Positions 54,990 to 64,000 of a stretch of DNA of 64,000 nucleotides are shown piece by piece (within the stretch, counting starts at the first letter, position 1; each line of letters starts with the position of its first letter). The DNA is taken from contig JABBOY010000016.1 of assembly GCA_012927585.1 (NCBI GenBank), forward strand, positions 62,001 through 126,000, read 5' to 3'. A program made the position numbers and the translations under genes. The DNA is from Glaciimonas sp. (GTDB lineage Bacteria; Pseudomonadota; Gammaproteobacteria; Burkholderiales; Burkholderiaceae_D). The notes beneath the pieces are model-generated. The model did not search any database. It saw only the letters and a program-made list of their open reading frames with translations, and was not told where the DNA came from.

Positions 54990-57191
54990 TTAACTCGCCA
55001 GTTTGGAAATGTCTGCCACCCGATTCATCATCGTGTGCAATGCAGCCAGCAGCGCGATCCGGTTATTGCGCAGTTGCAAGTCGTCGGCCATCACCATGAC
55101 CGTGTTGAAAAAGGCGTCGACGTTGTCGCGCAATGCGGCTAACAACGTCAGGGTAAGAGTGAAGTCGCCTGCTGCGAATGCGTGCTCCACTTGCGGCTGC
55201 AACGCGGTCATGGCGGCGTGCAACGCTTGTTCCGCAGCTTCGCACAGCAAGTTGTGCCGCACCTGGCCGGGCGCGATGTCGATTTTTTTCAGGATGTTAG
55301 TGATGCGCTTGTTGGCAGCCGCCAGCGACGCCGCTTGCGGCAGTGCTGCGAAGGCATGCACCGCTTCCAGGCGCTCTATGATGGTGTCGAATGTGTCCGG
55401 CTGTTGTGCGATTACTGCCTCGATTTCGGTAAACGAATAGTCAATATCACGTAAATAGCTGCGAAGGCGTTCCAAAATGAACGGGTAAATTGCTTCTATG
55501 TGTTCTGGATTGATATTTCGTATTACATGTGCGTCTCCATAGGCGGAGAGCCCCGGTTTATTTTTTATACTTTCTTCCCATTGCCCTCTTCGAATTTCTC
55601 GAGTTTCACGACTAATTTCTTGATCATTTAGTAATGGGACAGATAATGCAATTAATTTGCGAATATTAAGTGGTAGTTTCCTCTCAATCAACATGCGAAT
55701 GATGCCAAGAGCATGGCGGCGTAGGGCAAAGGGGTCTTTGTCCCCCGATGGTAGTGCGCCTATGGAAAAAATTCCAACCAAAGTTTCTAATTTATCGGCT
55801 ATTGCTACTGACAGGCCAATATTCGATGCGGGTAATTTATCTCCCGCAAACCGCGGACGATAATGATCTTCAATGGCCTGTGCAACATCCTGATGTTCAT
55901 TGTCGTTAAGTGCATAATAGCGCCCCATAGTTCCCTGTAATTCGGGAAATTCACCTACCATATCCGTTAGTAAATCAGCCTTGCTTAATCTAGCGGCTCT
56001 TTCAACGAGCGAAATATCAACTTCGATATGATTCAGATTCAGTTCTGCAGCAATGCCACTTGCTATTTTTTTTACGCGTTCAGAACGTTCTAATTGCGAC
56101 CCAAGAAGATTGTGGTAAACCACATTTGCAAGTTTTGGAACATAGTCTTCCAATTTCTTTTTCTGGTCTTGCTCAAAGAAGAATTTGGCATCCGCCAAAC
56201 GCGGCCGCACCACCCGCTCGTTGCCGCCGATGATGTGCTGCGGGTCGCTGGTTTCGATATTGGAGACGATCAGAAAGCGCGAGCGCAGTTTGCCGTGGCT
56301 ATCGGTCAGGGCAAAATACTTTTGGTTGGTCTGCATGGTCAGGATCAGGCATTCCTGCGGCACACTCAAAAATTGCGGCTCAAAATGGCATTCGTAGATA
56401 ACCGGCCACTCGACTAACGCGGTGACTTCATCGAGCAGGGCTTCCGGCATCAGCACACGGTCGTCGCCTGCCTTGTCAAGCAGCGCGGCGCGGATTTTTT
56501 CCTTGCGTGCAGCAGGGTCGGCAATGACCTTGCCTTGCGCTTCCAGCGCGGCGGCGTAACCATCGGCGCTCAAGATGCTGATTTCGCCCGTCGTCAGGAA
56601 ACGATGGCCTAGCGTCTGCGCTCCGGCGGCCAGGCCGAGGGCTGCGACCGGCACTATGGCGTTGCCGTGCAGTGCGACAATTTTGTGTACCGGACGCACG
56701 AATTGCACCGTGCTGCCGTCCGGGCGCTGATAACTCATTAATTTAGGAATCGGTAACTTGGCGATTGCATCGCCCAGCGCGGCCTGTAGTCCGTTGTGCA
56801 GCGCCGAGCCGCGTGCGGTGTGGGTGTAGAAAAAACTTTCCGTCTTGCCGTCGGATGCGCGCTCCAGCGCATCGATGCCGATGTCGGGGAAACCCAGCGC
56901 GGCCAGTTTTTTTGCCAGCGGTGCCGTTGGCTGGCCGGCAGCATCGAGCGCAACACCTACCGGCAGCACTTTTTCGCGGATCGATTTGTCGGGTGAAGTG
57001 GCGCGCACCTGGGTGATCGTGACCGCCAGCCGACGCGGCGAGGCATAGGTGCTTGCAACCGCGTCAGCGTCGAGGAAATCGCGCGCGCGCAAGCCGTTGA
57101 GAATTCCTGCGGCAAACGCATCGCCCAGTTTGGCTAGCGCTTTCGGTGGCAGTTCTTCGGTAAGCAGTTCGACTAACAATGTCTGATTCAT
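54990..57191 (-). CDS. glyS: Glycyl-tRNA synthetase beta subunit GlyS, with an atypical central segment
   Basis: The 733-residue protein is the beta subunit of the bacterial alpha2-beta2 enzyme, which binds tRNA-Gly; it begins with [22 protein letters not shown] and ends with an anticodon-binding-like helical domain. The frame is uninterrupted. Bases 55441-56160 (about residues 344-583) are about 41% GC by my count, against 58-68% in flanking lines counted, and use many A/T-ending codons. The translated block still looks like GlyS ([21 protein letters not shown]). This suggests recombination with a lower-GC homologue. ATG at 57191 starts the conserved N-terminus; glyQ is 109 bases upstream. 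Confidence 0.95.
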   Translation of the reverse strand: MNQTLLVELLTEELPPKALAKLGDAFAAGILNGLRARDFLDADAVASTYASPRRLAVTITQVRATSPDKSIREKVLPVGVALDAAGQPTAPLAKKLAALGFPDIGIDALERASDGKTESFFYTHTARGSALHNGLQAALGDAIAKLPIPKLMSYQRPDGSTVQFVRPVHKIVALHGNAIVPVAALGLAAGAQTLGHRFLTTGEISILSADGYAAALEAQGKVIADPAARKEKIRAALLDKAGDDRVLMPEALLDEVTALVEWPVIYECHFEPQFLSVPQECLILTMQTNQKYFALTDSHGKLRSRFLIVSNIETSDPQHIIGGNERVVRPRLADAKFFFEQDQKKKLEDYVPKLANVVYHNLLGSQLERSERVKKIASGIAAELNLNHIEVDISLVERAARLSKADLLTDMVGEFPELQGTMGRYYALNDNEHQDVAQAIEDHYRPRFAGDKLPASNIGLSVAIADKLETLVGIFSIGALPSGDKDPFALRRHALGIIRMLIERKLPLNIRKLIALSVPLLNDQEISRETREIRRGQWEESIKNKPGLSAYGDAHVIRNINPEHIEAIYPFILERLRSYLRDIDYSFTEIEAVIAQQPDTFDTIIERLEAVHAFAALPQAASLAAANKRITNILKKIDIAPGQVRHNLLCEAAEQALHAAMTALQPQVEHAFAAGDFTLTLTLLAALRDNVDAFFNTVMVMADDLQLRNNRIALLAALHTMMNRVADISKLAS

Positions 57192-57300
57192 TTTTTGCCA
57201 AGCTCCCGGTTGGCCCGGCAAGCGCGTATTGAGTGTGAGTGGGTGGGCACATTGCGCCCACGTTTTGCCGCTGGTCTGGTCGTGATTGGGTTTAACTGGT

Positions 57301-58212
57301 CTACGCAGCGTTGCGGCGATCGCCGCACATCGGGAAGCCGAGTTTCTCGCGCGAGTCGTAATACGCTTGCGCCACGCCACGCGACAAATTGCGGATGCGG
57401 CCCATGTAGGCGGCGCGCTCGGTGACCGAAATCGCGCCGCGGGCGTCCAGCATGTTAAAGCTATGCGCTGCTTTCAGAATCATTTCGTAGGCCGGCAACG
57501 TCAGCGGTACTTCCAGCAGGCGCTTGGCTTCAGCCTCGAAGCTGGAAAATAGCGAGAATAAAAATTCGGTATTCGCGTATTCGAAGTTGTAGGTCGATTG
57601 CTCGACTTCGTTTTGATGGAAGACGTCGCCGTAGCTCAGTTTTTTCGTGATGCCGTGCTCTTCCCACTCGGTCCAGACCAGATCGTAGACGTTTTCCACC
57701 CCTTGCAAATACATTGCCAGCCGTTCGATGCCATAGGTGATTTCACCCAGCACCGGCTTGCAATCAAGCCCGCCGACTTGCTGGAAATAGGTGAATTGGG
57801 TTACTTCCATACCGTTCAGCCAGACTTCCCAGCCAAGGCCCCAGGCACCCAGCGTCGGGTTTTCCCAATCGTCCTCGACAAAACGCACGTCGTTTTGCTG
57901 TAGATCCAGTCCCAGCGCCCTGAGCGAACCGAGGTACAGGTCGATGATATTTTCCGGCGCCGGTTTCATCACTACTTGATATTGGTAGTAATGCTGCATG
58001 CGGTTCGGGTTTTCGCCGTAGCGGCCATCCTTGGGCCGGCGCGACGGTTGCACATAAGCGGCGCGCCACGGCTCGGGGCCGATTGCGCGCAGGAAAGTCG
58101 CAGTGTGCGAAGTGCCGGCACCGACTTCCATATCGTAAGGCTGGAGCAGCGCGCAACCTTGCGCGTCCCAATATTCTTGCAGCTTGAGGATGATTTGTTG
58201 AAATGTAAGCAT
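57301..58212 (-). CDS. glyQ: Glycyl-tRNA synthetase alpha subunit GlyQ
   Basis: The 303-residue class II synthetase subunit carries the catalytic site for glycine and ATP. The sequence starts [20 protein letters not shown] and contains the motif-2 region [14 protein letters not shown] followed by a [16 protein letters not shown] stretch, all close to the family. ATG at 58212 is the conserved start. It is transcribed just before glyS, and the base composition is normal throughout, unlike in glyS. Confidence 0.96.
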   Translation of the reverse strand: MLTFQQIILKLQEYWDAQGCALLQPYDMEVGAGTSHTATFLRAIGPEPWRAAYVQPSRRPKDGRYGENPNRMQHYYQYQVVMKPAPENIIDLYLGSLRALGLDLQQNDVRFVEDDWENPTLGAWGLGWEVWLNGMEVTQFTYFQQVGGLDCKPVLGEITYGIERLAMYLQGVENVYDLVWTEWEEHGITKKLSYGDVFHQNEVEQSTYNFEYANTEFLFSLFSSFEAEAKRLLEVPLTLPAYEMILKAAHSFNMLDARGAISVTERAAYMGRIRNLSRGVAQAYYDSREKLGFPMCGDRRNAA

Positions 58213-58301
58213 GTTGTGATTCTTTAACCGCACGGCGTCGCGCCGCGCTCGGGTAAATGGAGAGTCCGCCAAAGCATGAATTTTAACGGGTTTTAGCAGT
58301 G

Positions 58302-59828
58302 TTATGCGCTAATGCAACGGTTTTTGCGGCTAGTGAGCCAGCCCGCGCCGAGCGCCAGCGCAACCAGCAACAGGATTGCTGCATTACCAGCCAGAATGTA
58401 GGGTGTCATACCTTGCATGCCTTGTACTGTGGCCGTTAGCGTGCCGCGTTGGTATGGCTGCAATTGCGCGGTGACTCGGCCTTGCGGGTCGATGGTGGCG
58501 GTGGTGCCGGTATTCGTGGCGCGCAGCATCGGGCGGCCGGTTTCCAGCGCGCGCATTTGCGAGATTTGCAAATGCTGCGGCAGCGCAATGGTGTCGCCGA
58601 ACCAGGCGATATTCGAGACATTGAGCAGCATGCTTGCCACCGGCGCACTGGTGAAGTAGCTGGCGGCCAGTTGGCCGGCGATTTCTTCGCCGAACAAGTC
58701 TTCGTAGCAAATATTCGGCAGCAGCCACTGGTCCTTGACTGCGAACGGTGCCTGCACTACCGGGCCGGAACTGAAATCGCCCAGAGGAATGTGCATCAGG
58801 TCGACAAACCAGCGAAAACCGGTCGGGATGAATTCGCCGAACGGCACCAGATGATGCTTGTCGTAGCGGTAAATGTAGGCATCCGCCGCGCCGTGCTCGG
58901 GTGCGATGCCGATGACGCTGTTGGCATAGCGTTGCGGGCCGTCGCTGACTGGGATACCAATCGCCAGGTGGCTGCCGGAGCGCTGTGCAAAATCGGCCAA
59001 AAGCGGCAGATATTCGGGCGGCAATTGCTGCGCAAACAGCGGGATTGCGGTTTCAGGGGTGGCGATCAGGTCGGCCGGCGCGGCGCGGATCATGTCCCGA
59101 TATAGCGCCAGCGTTGTGCCGATTTGTTCAGGCGCAAACTTCATTGCCTGCGCTACATTGCCTTGCAGTAGCCGCACCGTGATCGGCTGACCGGCCGGGT
59201 TGGTCCAACGGACTGTTTTCAGGCCGAGACCGGCTATTAGCAGCATGAGCGCCAGCGCCAACGGCGCTTTGCGATTTGGAAACAGCGTCAGGCAGCCGGC
59301 GATCAGGGCTGAAATCCAGGCCAGCCCGTAGACTCCCAGCAGTGGTGCGTAACCGGCCAACGGGCTGGCAGTATGCGCATAACCGGACGAAACCCAGGGC
59401 AGACCCGTGAAAATCCAACCGCGCAGCCATTCCGTCAGCGCCCATAACGCCGGAAAGATGAGCAGCGCAGCGCAAGCCGGCCCAGCTTGCCAGCGCTGCC
59501 GCAGCCATGCGCTGAGGCCGAACGCCAGTGCCGCGTAACTGCCCAGAAACAGTGCCAGCAGGATCACCGCGAGTGCCGCGATTGGCGCTGCCATGCCGCC
59601 GAACTGATGCATGCTGATATACAGCCAGTACACCCCGCACACGGTCCAGCCGAAACCGTAAGCCCAGCCAATTAGCGCACTGCGCTTGCAATTGCTGGCG
59701 CGCAACGCCAGCGGCAGCACCGCTGCCAGCGTGAGTATTTGTAGCGGCCACAGGCCGAAAGGCGCAAATGCCAGTATGTTTAGTGCGCCGGCCAGCAATG
59801 CCAGCAACATGGATCGATAGAGTGGCAC
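58302..59828 (-). CDS. lnt: Apolipoprotein N-acyltransferase Lnt
   Basis: The 508-residue inner-membrane enzyme adds the third acyl chain to lipoproteins. Six to seven N-terminal membrane segments precede the periplasmic nitrilase-like domain with catalytic glutamate in ATPETAIPL and the catalytic cysteine in [10 protein letters not shown] final membrane segment ends the protein. Either Met at 59828 or 59810 could start it. Three 12-bp direct repeats lie 27 bases upstream. The frequent partner gene corC/ybeX is not adjacent. Confidence 0.93.
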   Translation of the reverse strand: MPLYRSMLLALLAGALNILAFAPFGLWPLQILTLAAVLPLALRASNCKRSALIGWAYGFGWTVCGVYWLYISMHQFGGMAAPIAALAVILLALFLGSYAALAFGLSAWLRQRWQAGPACAALLIFPALWALTEWLRGWIFTGLPWVSSGYAHTASPLAGYAPLLGVYGLAWISALIAGCLTLFPNRKAPLALALMLLIAGLGLKTVRWTNPAGQPITVRLLQGNVAQAMKFAPEQIGTTLALYRDMIRAAPADLIATPETAIPLFAQQLPPEYLPLLADFAQRSGSHLAIGIPVSDGPQRYANSVIGIAPEHGAADAYIYRYDKHHLVPFGEFIPTGFRWFVDLMHIPLGDFSSGPVVQAPFAVKDQWLLPNICYEDLFGEEIAGQLAASYFTSAPVASMLLNVSNIAWFGDTIALPQHLQISQMRALETGRPMLRATNTGTTATIDPQGRVTAQLQPYQRGTLTATVQGMQGMTPYILAGNAAILLLVALALGAGWLTSRKNRCISA

Positions 59829-59854
59829 GCGATAAGGTCCGGTTTAATATAAAG

Positions 59855-59890
59855 AAGAGTTACGGAAAGAGTTGCGTAAAGAGTTACGTA
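59855..59890. repeat. Three 12-bp direct repeats upstream of lnt
   Basis: Three consecutive units of exactly 12 bases (AAGAGTTACGGA, AAGAGTTGCGTA, AAGAGTTACGTA) lie 27 bases upstream of the lnt start (on the minus strand TACGTAACTCTT-like). Their position suits an operator, but no regulator is known to me. Confidence 0.75.
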
Positions 59891-59963
59891 ATGCAGCAGA
59901 TTGCGGCACAACCCGAGTTTGTTGCCGGCGCAATAAAACCGTTGTCGTATTGTGTTAAATTTA

Positions 59964-60037
59964 TAGTACTAGCGTATGTATTTTTATATTCCGCACGTAA
60001 TCATAGCGGAAAACTATGTTTTTTAAAGCATACTCCG
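59964..60037 (-). repeat. Dispersed intergenic palindromic repeat, copy F
   Basis: On the minus strand: GGAGTATGC, an A run, CATAGTTTTCCGC, a spacer, GTGCGGAATATAAAAATACATACG. Inverted relative to copy A. It lies in the gap between the BPSS1780-type gene and lnt. Confidence 0.7.
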
Positions 60038-60063
60038 GCAATAAATTTTTCTCTGAATCTGGC

Positions 60064-60843
60064 TCAGGCTTCCGGCGGCACTTCAGTCGTGCCGAAGACA
60101 TCGGTGTAAGCCGGGTAAAACGAGCAATACATGACAATAGTCAGAACCACCGATAGCGGTAGCAGGACCATCATGACAAGTGCCGAGCTGCCCAGCAAAA
60201 TAACGGCGAGCAGACTGAGCATAGTCGGGAACGCGATGCCGATGATGCCCCATGCCAGGCCAAACGCGAGGAATGGTTTGGCAGTGCGAACGACGGCGAA
60301 AAAACTATAAAACAACGCTTTGACGACACCCATTTTGTGCCACGCTACCAGCGGCGCGGCATACCAGAATGCCATCGAAACCGGTACGTAGAGCAGCCCG
60401 GAAAGCAGCATTCCAGACGCCATGTCGGAGTTTTGAACGGTTTTCGGATCGAGTGCAGTGTGACCCGTAATGACGTTCCAGAATACGCCGCCATCGATCA
60501 GGCTGGACGCGCCTGCGCAGGCGGCGGCGGCAAACAGGTACAAGGCGCCTAGTTTCAGTAAACCGGCGACTGCCGGCGAGCGAAATCCGGTCAGCAGTAA
60601 GCGCGGTGTGATGCGTTTGCCATGCTCAATGTTCACGCAAGCTTGCAGGAACGCGAGCGAAAATACCGGCACCAGCATCAGCGGCAACACTTGCCCTACA
60701 AACGGAATGATGCCCACAGCCAGCATCATGAACATATACGCCAGGAACAGCATCGACATTTCTATCGGTTGCTTGCGAAACAACGCAAAACCTTGTTTGA
60801 TCCATTGCAGACCGGTTGCGGCGGGGAGCTTTTCCATGATCAA
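60064..60843 (-). CDS. BPSS1780-family integral membrane protein
   Basis: The 259-residue protein has about six membrane segments and begins with a short amphipathic stretch ([16 protein letters not shown]) before the first one, a pattern seen in the BPSS1780 family of Burkholderiales. No enzymatic motif is visible and function is unknown. Its start overlaps the end of thrB by four bases (60840-60843), so it is translated from the thrB transcript. Confidence 0.8.
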   Translation of the reverse strand: MIMEKLPAATGLQWIKQGFALFRKQPIEMSMLFLAYMFMMLAVGIIPFVGQVLPLMLVPVFSLAFLQACVNIEHGKRITPRLLLTGFRSPAVAGLLKLGALYLFAAAACAGASSLIDGGVFWNVITGHTALDPKTVQNSDMASGMLLSGLLYVPVSMAFWYAAPLVAWHKMGVVKALFYSFFAVVRTAKPFLAFGLAWGIIGIAFPTMLSLLAVILLGSSALVMMVLLPLSVVLTIVMYCSFYPAYTDVFGTTEVPPEA

Positions 60844-61796
60844 TATAGTGGCGGCGCGGGATTGCCGATGCGCAGGCGCAGGATCCGCTCGAAATGGGTC
60901 GGGTCATGCGGTGTCAGCATTGCTGCGGCGCGCGGCAGATGGGTGTCATACAGACGCGACAGCCAGAAGCGTAGTGCACCCGCCCGCAACATCGGTTGCC
61001 ACGCGAGTTGCTCGGCGGCCGTGAACGGGCGCACCGTATGATAGGCGGCCAGCAGCGCGCGTACCCGGGCCGTATTGAGAACTCCGGTTTCCAGGTCGAT
61101 GCACCAGTCATTGACCGTCACTGCAACATCAAACAGCCAGTGGTCGCAACCGGCGAAGTAAAAATCAAAAATGCCGGTCAGGATGTCGTCGACGAACATC
61201 GCATTATTGCGAAACAGATCGGCGTGGATAGCACCGTGCGGCAATTCCAGATAAGCGCCAGAAGCAGCGAAAGCCGCCTGAAAATGCATTTCTGCGCGCA
61301 GCAGGTGTGCGTTGTCGTCCGATAGGAAAGGCAATACCGCCGGCGTGGTGGCATTCCACCAGTCCAGACCGCGTAGGTTCGGCTGCATCAGCGGGAAATT
61401 CTGTGCCGCCAAGTGCATTTTTGCCATGTTTCTACCCACTTCGGCACAATGCGCCGCTTGCGGTGCAAGCTGGCATTTACCTGCCAGCTTGGTCACGATG
61501 GAGGCAGGTTTGTCGTGCAGGCGGTGGATGATCTCACCCTGCTGATTGGAAATCGGTTCCGGCACCGGTACCCCGTGCTGCCCCAGATGTCGCATCAGCT
61601 TCAGGTAAAACGGCAACTGCTCAAAACTGAGCTGCTCAAAAATGGTAAGGACGAATTCGCCTGTTTCTGTGGTGAGAAAAAAATTACTGTTTTCGATACC
61701 GGATGAAATGCCTTCTATGGCAAGCGCTCGGCCGAGTGGAAATTGCTTAATCCAGTCGGAGAGGTCATCCAGTGTGACCGGGGTAAATACTGCCAT
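60840..61796 (-). CDS. thrB: Homoserine kinase ThrB (aminoglycoside/choline kinase-like type)
   Basis: The 318-residue protein is the non-GHMP form of homoserine kinase found in many beta- and alphaproteobacteria; it phosphorylates homoserine in threonine synthesis. Kinase-like landmarks are [11 protein letters not shown] near the ATP site, the catalytic [14 protein letters not shown] and the metal-binding [17 protein letters not shown]. Location next to a DUF2782 gene and polA is the usual context. Confidence 0.93.
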   Translation of the reverse strand: MAVFTPVTLDDLSDWIKQFPLGRALAIEGISSGIENSNFFLTTETGEFVLTIFEQLSFEQLPFYLKLMRHLGQHGVPVPEPISNQQGEIIHRLHDKPASIVTKLAGKCQLAPQAAHCAEVGRNMAKMHLAAQNFPLMQPNLRGLDWWNATTPAVLPFLSDDNAHLLRAEMHFQAAFAASGAYLELPHGAIHADLFRNNAMFVDDILTGIFDFYFAGCDHWLFDVAVTVNDWCIDLETGVLNTARVRALLAAYHTVRPFTAAEQLAWQPMLRAGALRFWLSRLYDTHLPRAAAMLTPHDPTHFERILRLRIGNPAPPLY

Positions 61797-61893
61797 GAGA
61801 ATGAAGTGAAGATAAGGTGAAAAACGGGATCAATCGGATAAAAATGCAATGACGCGACAAGTTTCTAGCTATGTGGCGTCATTGTAAAGTGTG

Positions 61894-62343
61894 TCATTTC
61901 GCTGCTGCGGCAGGTTTCGCTGCAGGCGGCGCTTTGGCGGCCGGCTCAGTGGTTTCTGCATCTTTGGCTTTTGCCGCAGCCGCAGCGGCTTTGGCAGCAG
62001 CTTTCTTTTTCTTGGCGCTGCCCGTATCGAATTCCAGCACGGGCCATTGCGCTGCGCGCATCTGGTCGCTTTGACCGTCGCCGCGCAGGCTGCTACCGGC
62101 TGGATCGACCGGTTTCAGATAATAGGTACTGTTGCCGCTTTTGACTTCGACTTCTGTGACTTTGCCTTGCTGGCGTTTTTCGGTGATTTTCTTTTCCGTG
62201 CTTGGCGGGGTGATGGAAATCGCAGGCGGCTCGCCTTCCTCCAGTTTTTCCATCACGGGCGGCTGTTGTGCACCCACCAGTAAAGGTATTGCGCAGGCGG
62301 CAATGCCGCATCCGACGGTGATCCAGGCTGACGATAATCGCAT
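61894..62343 (-). CDS. DUF2782-family exported protein with Lys/Ala-rich tail
   Basis: The 149-residue protein has an N-terminal signal or membrane segment (about residues 8-25) and a DUF2782 core (VTEVEVKSGNSTYYLKPVDP). The C-terminus is low-complexity Lys/Ala/Pro (KKKKAAAKAAAAAAKAK). ATG at 62343 begins the signal segment. DUF2782 genes typically lie between thrB and polA; function is unknown. The gap before thrB is 97 bases. Confidence 0.85.
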   Translation of the reverse strand: MRLSSAWITVGCGIAACAIPLLVGAQQPPVMEKLEEGEPPAISITPPSTEKKITEKRQQGKVTEVEVKSGNSTYYLKPVDPAGSSLRGDGQSDQMRAAQWPVLEFDTGSAKKKKAAAKAAAAAAKAKDAETTEPAAKAPPAAKPAAAAK

Positions 62344-62445
62344 GATAATAAGGCCGGTTGGCGTGCTGTTGAACGGGAAATATTCTGATAAATGTACTGG
62401 TGTCGGTAATTGTAGCAAACAGAGTCTGTCGCGCCCAAGGATGGA

Positions 62446-63189
62446 TTACAAATACAGCATTTTTTGGCGCTCTTCTTCCGACAGTTCAATATCGCGCGCT
62501 TCATAAAAAGCAAAGATGGCATCGACTACATTGGACGGTTCATCGATCAGATGGATCAGGTCAAGATCTTTTTCATTGATTACGCCGGCAGCCAGCATGG
62601 TCTCGCGCAGCCAGCCCAGCAAGCCGCGCCAGTATGTGGTGCCGACCAGAATGATCGGCATCGGGCGTGATTTTCCGGTCTGGATCAGGGTCAGGGCTTC
62701 ACTGAGCTCGTCCAGTGTGCCGAAACCGCCGGGAAATACCACATAGGCATCGGCATACTTGACGAAAGCTACCTTGCGCGCAAAAAAATGCCGGAAACTG
62801 ATCGAAATGTTTTGCCACGCATTGCGGGCTTGCTCGTGCGGCAGCTCGATGTTGAGGCCGACAGACGGCGATTTACCCTCGAAGGCGCCTTTGTTGGCGG
62901 CTTCCATGATGCCCGGACCGCCGCCCGAAATTACCGCAAAACCGGCATCCGACAAACGTCGCGCAACATCGACGCACTTGATGTAATACGGGCTTTCCGG
63001 CGGCAGCCTGGCTGAACCGAAGATCGAGACCGCCGGGCGCAGCTCGGAAAGCCGCTCGGTGGACTCAATAAACTCTGCCATAATCGTGAACATATGCCAC
63101 GATTCGCGCGCTTTTTGTGAGGTGGCGCGTTCCTTGTCCGTCACCTGCCGCAAGCGCAGCACCTTTTTTCCAATTTCTTCCATATGCAT
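62446..63189 (-). CDS. LOG-family protein (Rossmann fold, TIGR00730 type)
   Basis: The 247-residue protein has the SGGGPGIMEAANKGA and PGGFGTLDELSEAL motifs of the LOG family, some of which hydrolyse nucleotide monophosphates such as cytokinin riboside monophosphates to release the base. The substrate here is unknown. An N-terminal helical extension precedes the fold. The start at 63189 lies inside the beginning of divergent polA; Met codons at 63183 or near residue 32 are alternatives that would relieve this overlap. Confidence 0.88.
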   Translation of the reverse strand: MHMEEIGKKVLRLRQVTDKERATSQKARESWHMFTIMAEFIESTERLSELRPAVSIFGSARLPPESPYYIKCVDVARRLSDAGFAVISGGGPGIMEAANKGAFEGKSPSVGLNIELPHEQARNAWQNISISFRHFFARKVAFVKYADAYVVFPGGFGTLDELSEALTLIQTGKSRPMPIILVGTTYWRGLLGWLRETMLAAGVINEKDLDLIHLIDEPSNVVDAIFAFYEARDIELSEEERQKMLYL

Positions 63190-64000
63190 AAAACCCTGTT
63201 ATTAGTCGACGGTTCCAGTTATCTGTATCGCGCCTTTCATGCGTTGCCCGACTTGCGCAACGCCGAAGGAGCGCCGACCGGCGCCATGTACGGCATGATC
63301 AACATGCTGCGCCGCTTGCGTCACGATTATCCCGCAGCATACATGGCCTGTGTCTTCGACGCCAAAGGCAAGACCTTCCGCGACGACCTGTATCCGCAGT
63401 ACAAGGCGCAGCGCGCAGCGATGCCGGACGACCTGGTGCGCCAGATCGCGCCGATCCATGCAGCAACACGGGCTATGGGTTGGCCGATCCTGATGATAGA
63501 AGGCATCGAGGCCGACGACGTGATCGGCACACTGGCGGTGGAGGCCGCCAAGCACGGCATGAACACCGTGATCTCGACCGGCGACAAGGATCTGGCGCAA
63601 CTGGTCAATGACCATGTGATGCTGATTAATACCATGAGCAACGAAAAACTCGACCATGCCGGCGTAGCTGCCAAATTCGGCGTGCCGCCGGAGCGCATCG
63701 TCGATTATCTGAGCCTGATTGGCGACACCGTTGACAACGTGCCGGGCGTATCCAAAGTGGGGCCGAAAACCGCGCTTAAATGGCTGGCTGAATACGATTC
63801 ATTGGAAGGAGTGATGCAAAACGCCCCTAACATCAAGGGCGTAGTTGGCGATAATCTGCGCATTGCGCTGGACTGGCTGCCGCAGGCCAAGGTGCTGGTA
63901 ACCGTCAAAACCGATTGCGATCTGTCAGCGCAGATGAAGAGCATTTTCGAATCGTTGCAACAATTGCCTGAAGACCGGGATGCGATGCTGGCATTGTTTT
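63184..64000 (+). CDS. polA: DNA polymerase I, N-terminal part (3' end outside window)
   Basis: The open frame runs from ATG 63184 to the window end, about 272 residues. It starts MHKTLLLVDGSSYLYRAFHALP, the polymerase I N-terminus, and covers most of the 5'-3' exonuclease domain: VFDAKGKTFRDDLYPQYKAQR, GIEADDVIGTLA, STGDKDLAQLV and LIGDTVDNVPGVSKVGPKTA, which carry the metal-binding aspartates and helix-hairpin-helix. The polymerase domain lies outside. It is divergent from the LOG-family gene with overlapping start regions. Confidence 0.96.
   Translation, partial: MHKTLLLVDGSSYLYRAFHALPDLRNAEGAPTGAMYGMINMLRRLRHDYPAAYMACVFDAKGKTFRDDLYPQYKAQRAAMPDDLVRQIAPIHAATRAMGWPILMIEGIEADDVIGTLAVEAAKHGMNTVISTGDKDLAQLVNDHVMLINTMSNEKLDHAGVAAKFGVPPERIVDYLSLIGDTVDNVPGVSKVGPKTALKWLAEYDSLEGVMQNAPNIKGVVGDNLRIALDWLPQAKVLVTVKTDCDLSAQMKSIFESLQQLPEDRDAMLALF

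Noticed and set aside
55441-56160. Low-GC part of glyS as an inserted foreign gene or intein
   Set aside because: The reading frame is continuous, total length is normal for GlyS, and the translated block contains GlyS-like sequence. Replacement by recombination fits better than insertion.

Overview
The window is about 64 kb of chromosomal DNA from a betaproteobacterium, most likely Burkholderiales and Oxalobacteraceae-like (Herminiimonas/Janthinobacterium/Collimonas type). This rests on gene content and order: a dcw division cluster, pilSR-ampD, the aroQ-accB-accC-prmA block, hemL-(thiD)-rubredoxin-pilGHIJL, a kinase-type thrB next to a DUF2782 gene and polA, and a BPSS1780-type membrane protein. 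The genus is inference. Nearly everything is housekeeping. I see no prophage, integrase, transposase, CRISPR array, restriction or defence island, rRNA or tRNA.

Layout. 1-15.8 kb (+): the dcw cluster, from the 3' end of rsmH through ftsL, ftsI, murE, murF, mraY, murD, ftsW, murG, murC, ddl, ftsQ, ftsA and ftsZ. It is very compact, mostly with ATGA or TGATG overlaps, and makes and polymerises lipid II at the septum. 15.9-18.4 kb: a peroxiredoxin (+), a SWIB-domain protein (-) and ffh (-). 18.9-23.7 kb (+): a CcsA/HemX-like membrane protein, a small PP0621-type protein, pilS, pilR and ampD. 23.7-24.7 kb: about 940 bp with no supported gene. 24.7-26.1 kb (+): a repetitive Lys/Ala/Pro histone-H1-like protein and yggT. 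26.3-33.6 kb (-): a small lipoprotein, a PfkB-family sugar/nucleoside kinase, a zinc-ribbon DUF3426 protein, prmA, accC, accB, aroQ, a TlpA-like thioredoxin and an unknown protein. 33.7-41.4 kb (+): mpl, a YqiA-like esterase, ubiC, an RNase II-type exonuclease, a TonB-like protein, aroE, mtgA and a corA gene missing its centre. 41.5-43.1 kb (-): hemL and a thiD remnant. 43.1-52.7 kb (+): rubredoxin and the pilGHIJL chemosensory cluster for type IV pili. 52.8-63.2 kb (-): a YgjP-like metallopeptidase, plsC, gmhB, glyS, glyQ, lnt, a BPSS1780-type protein, thrB, a DUF2782 protein and a LOG-family protein. 63.2 kb to the end (+): the 5' part of polA.

Functional links. Cell-wall synthesis (dcw, mtgA) is paired with wall recycling (ampD, mpl). 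Type IV pilus control appears twice: PilS/PilR for pilin transcription and PilG-PilL for twitching. Envelope biogenesis recurs through accBC, plsC, gmhB and lnt.

The most unusual observations are these. (1) A family of six related imperfect palindromes of about 65-75 bp lies only in intergenic gaps between 18.7 and 60.0 kb. (2) A block of about 720 bp inside glyS has about 41% GC between flanks near 60%, suggesting mosaic recombination. (3) corA carries an in-frame central deletion. (4) A thiD remnant of roughly 55 codons lies beside hemL. (5) Three exact-length 12-bp direct repeats precede lnt. (6) 144-bp tandem repeats make up most of the histone-like gene. I found no convincing new multi-gene system; the dispersed palindrome family is the best candidate for something undescribed.
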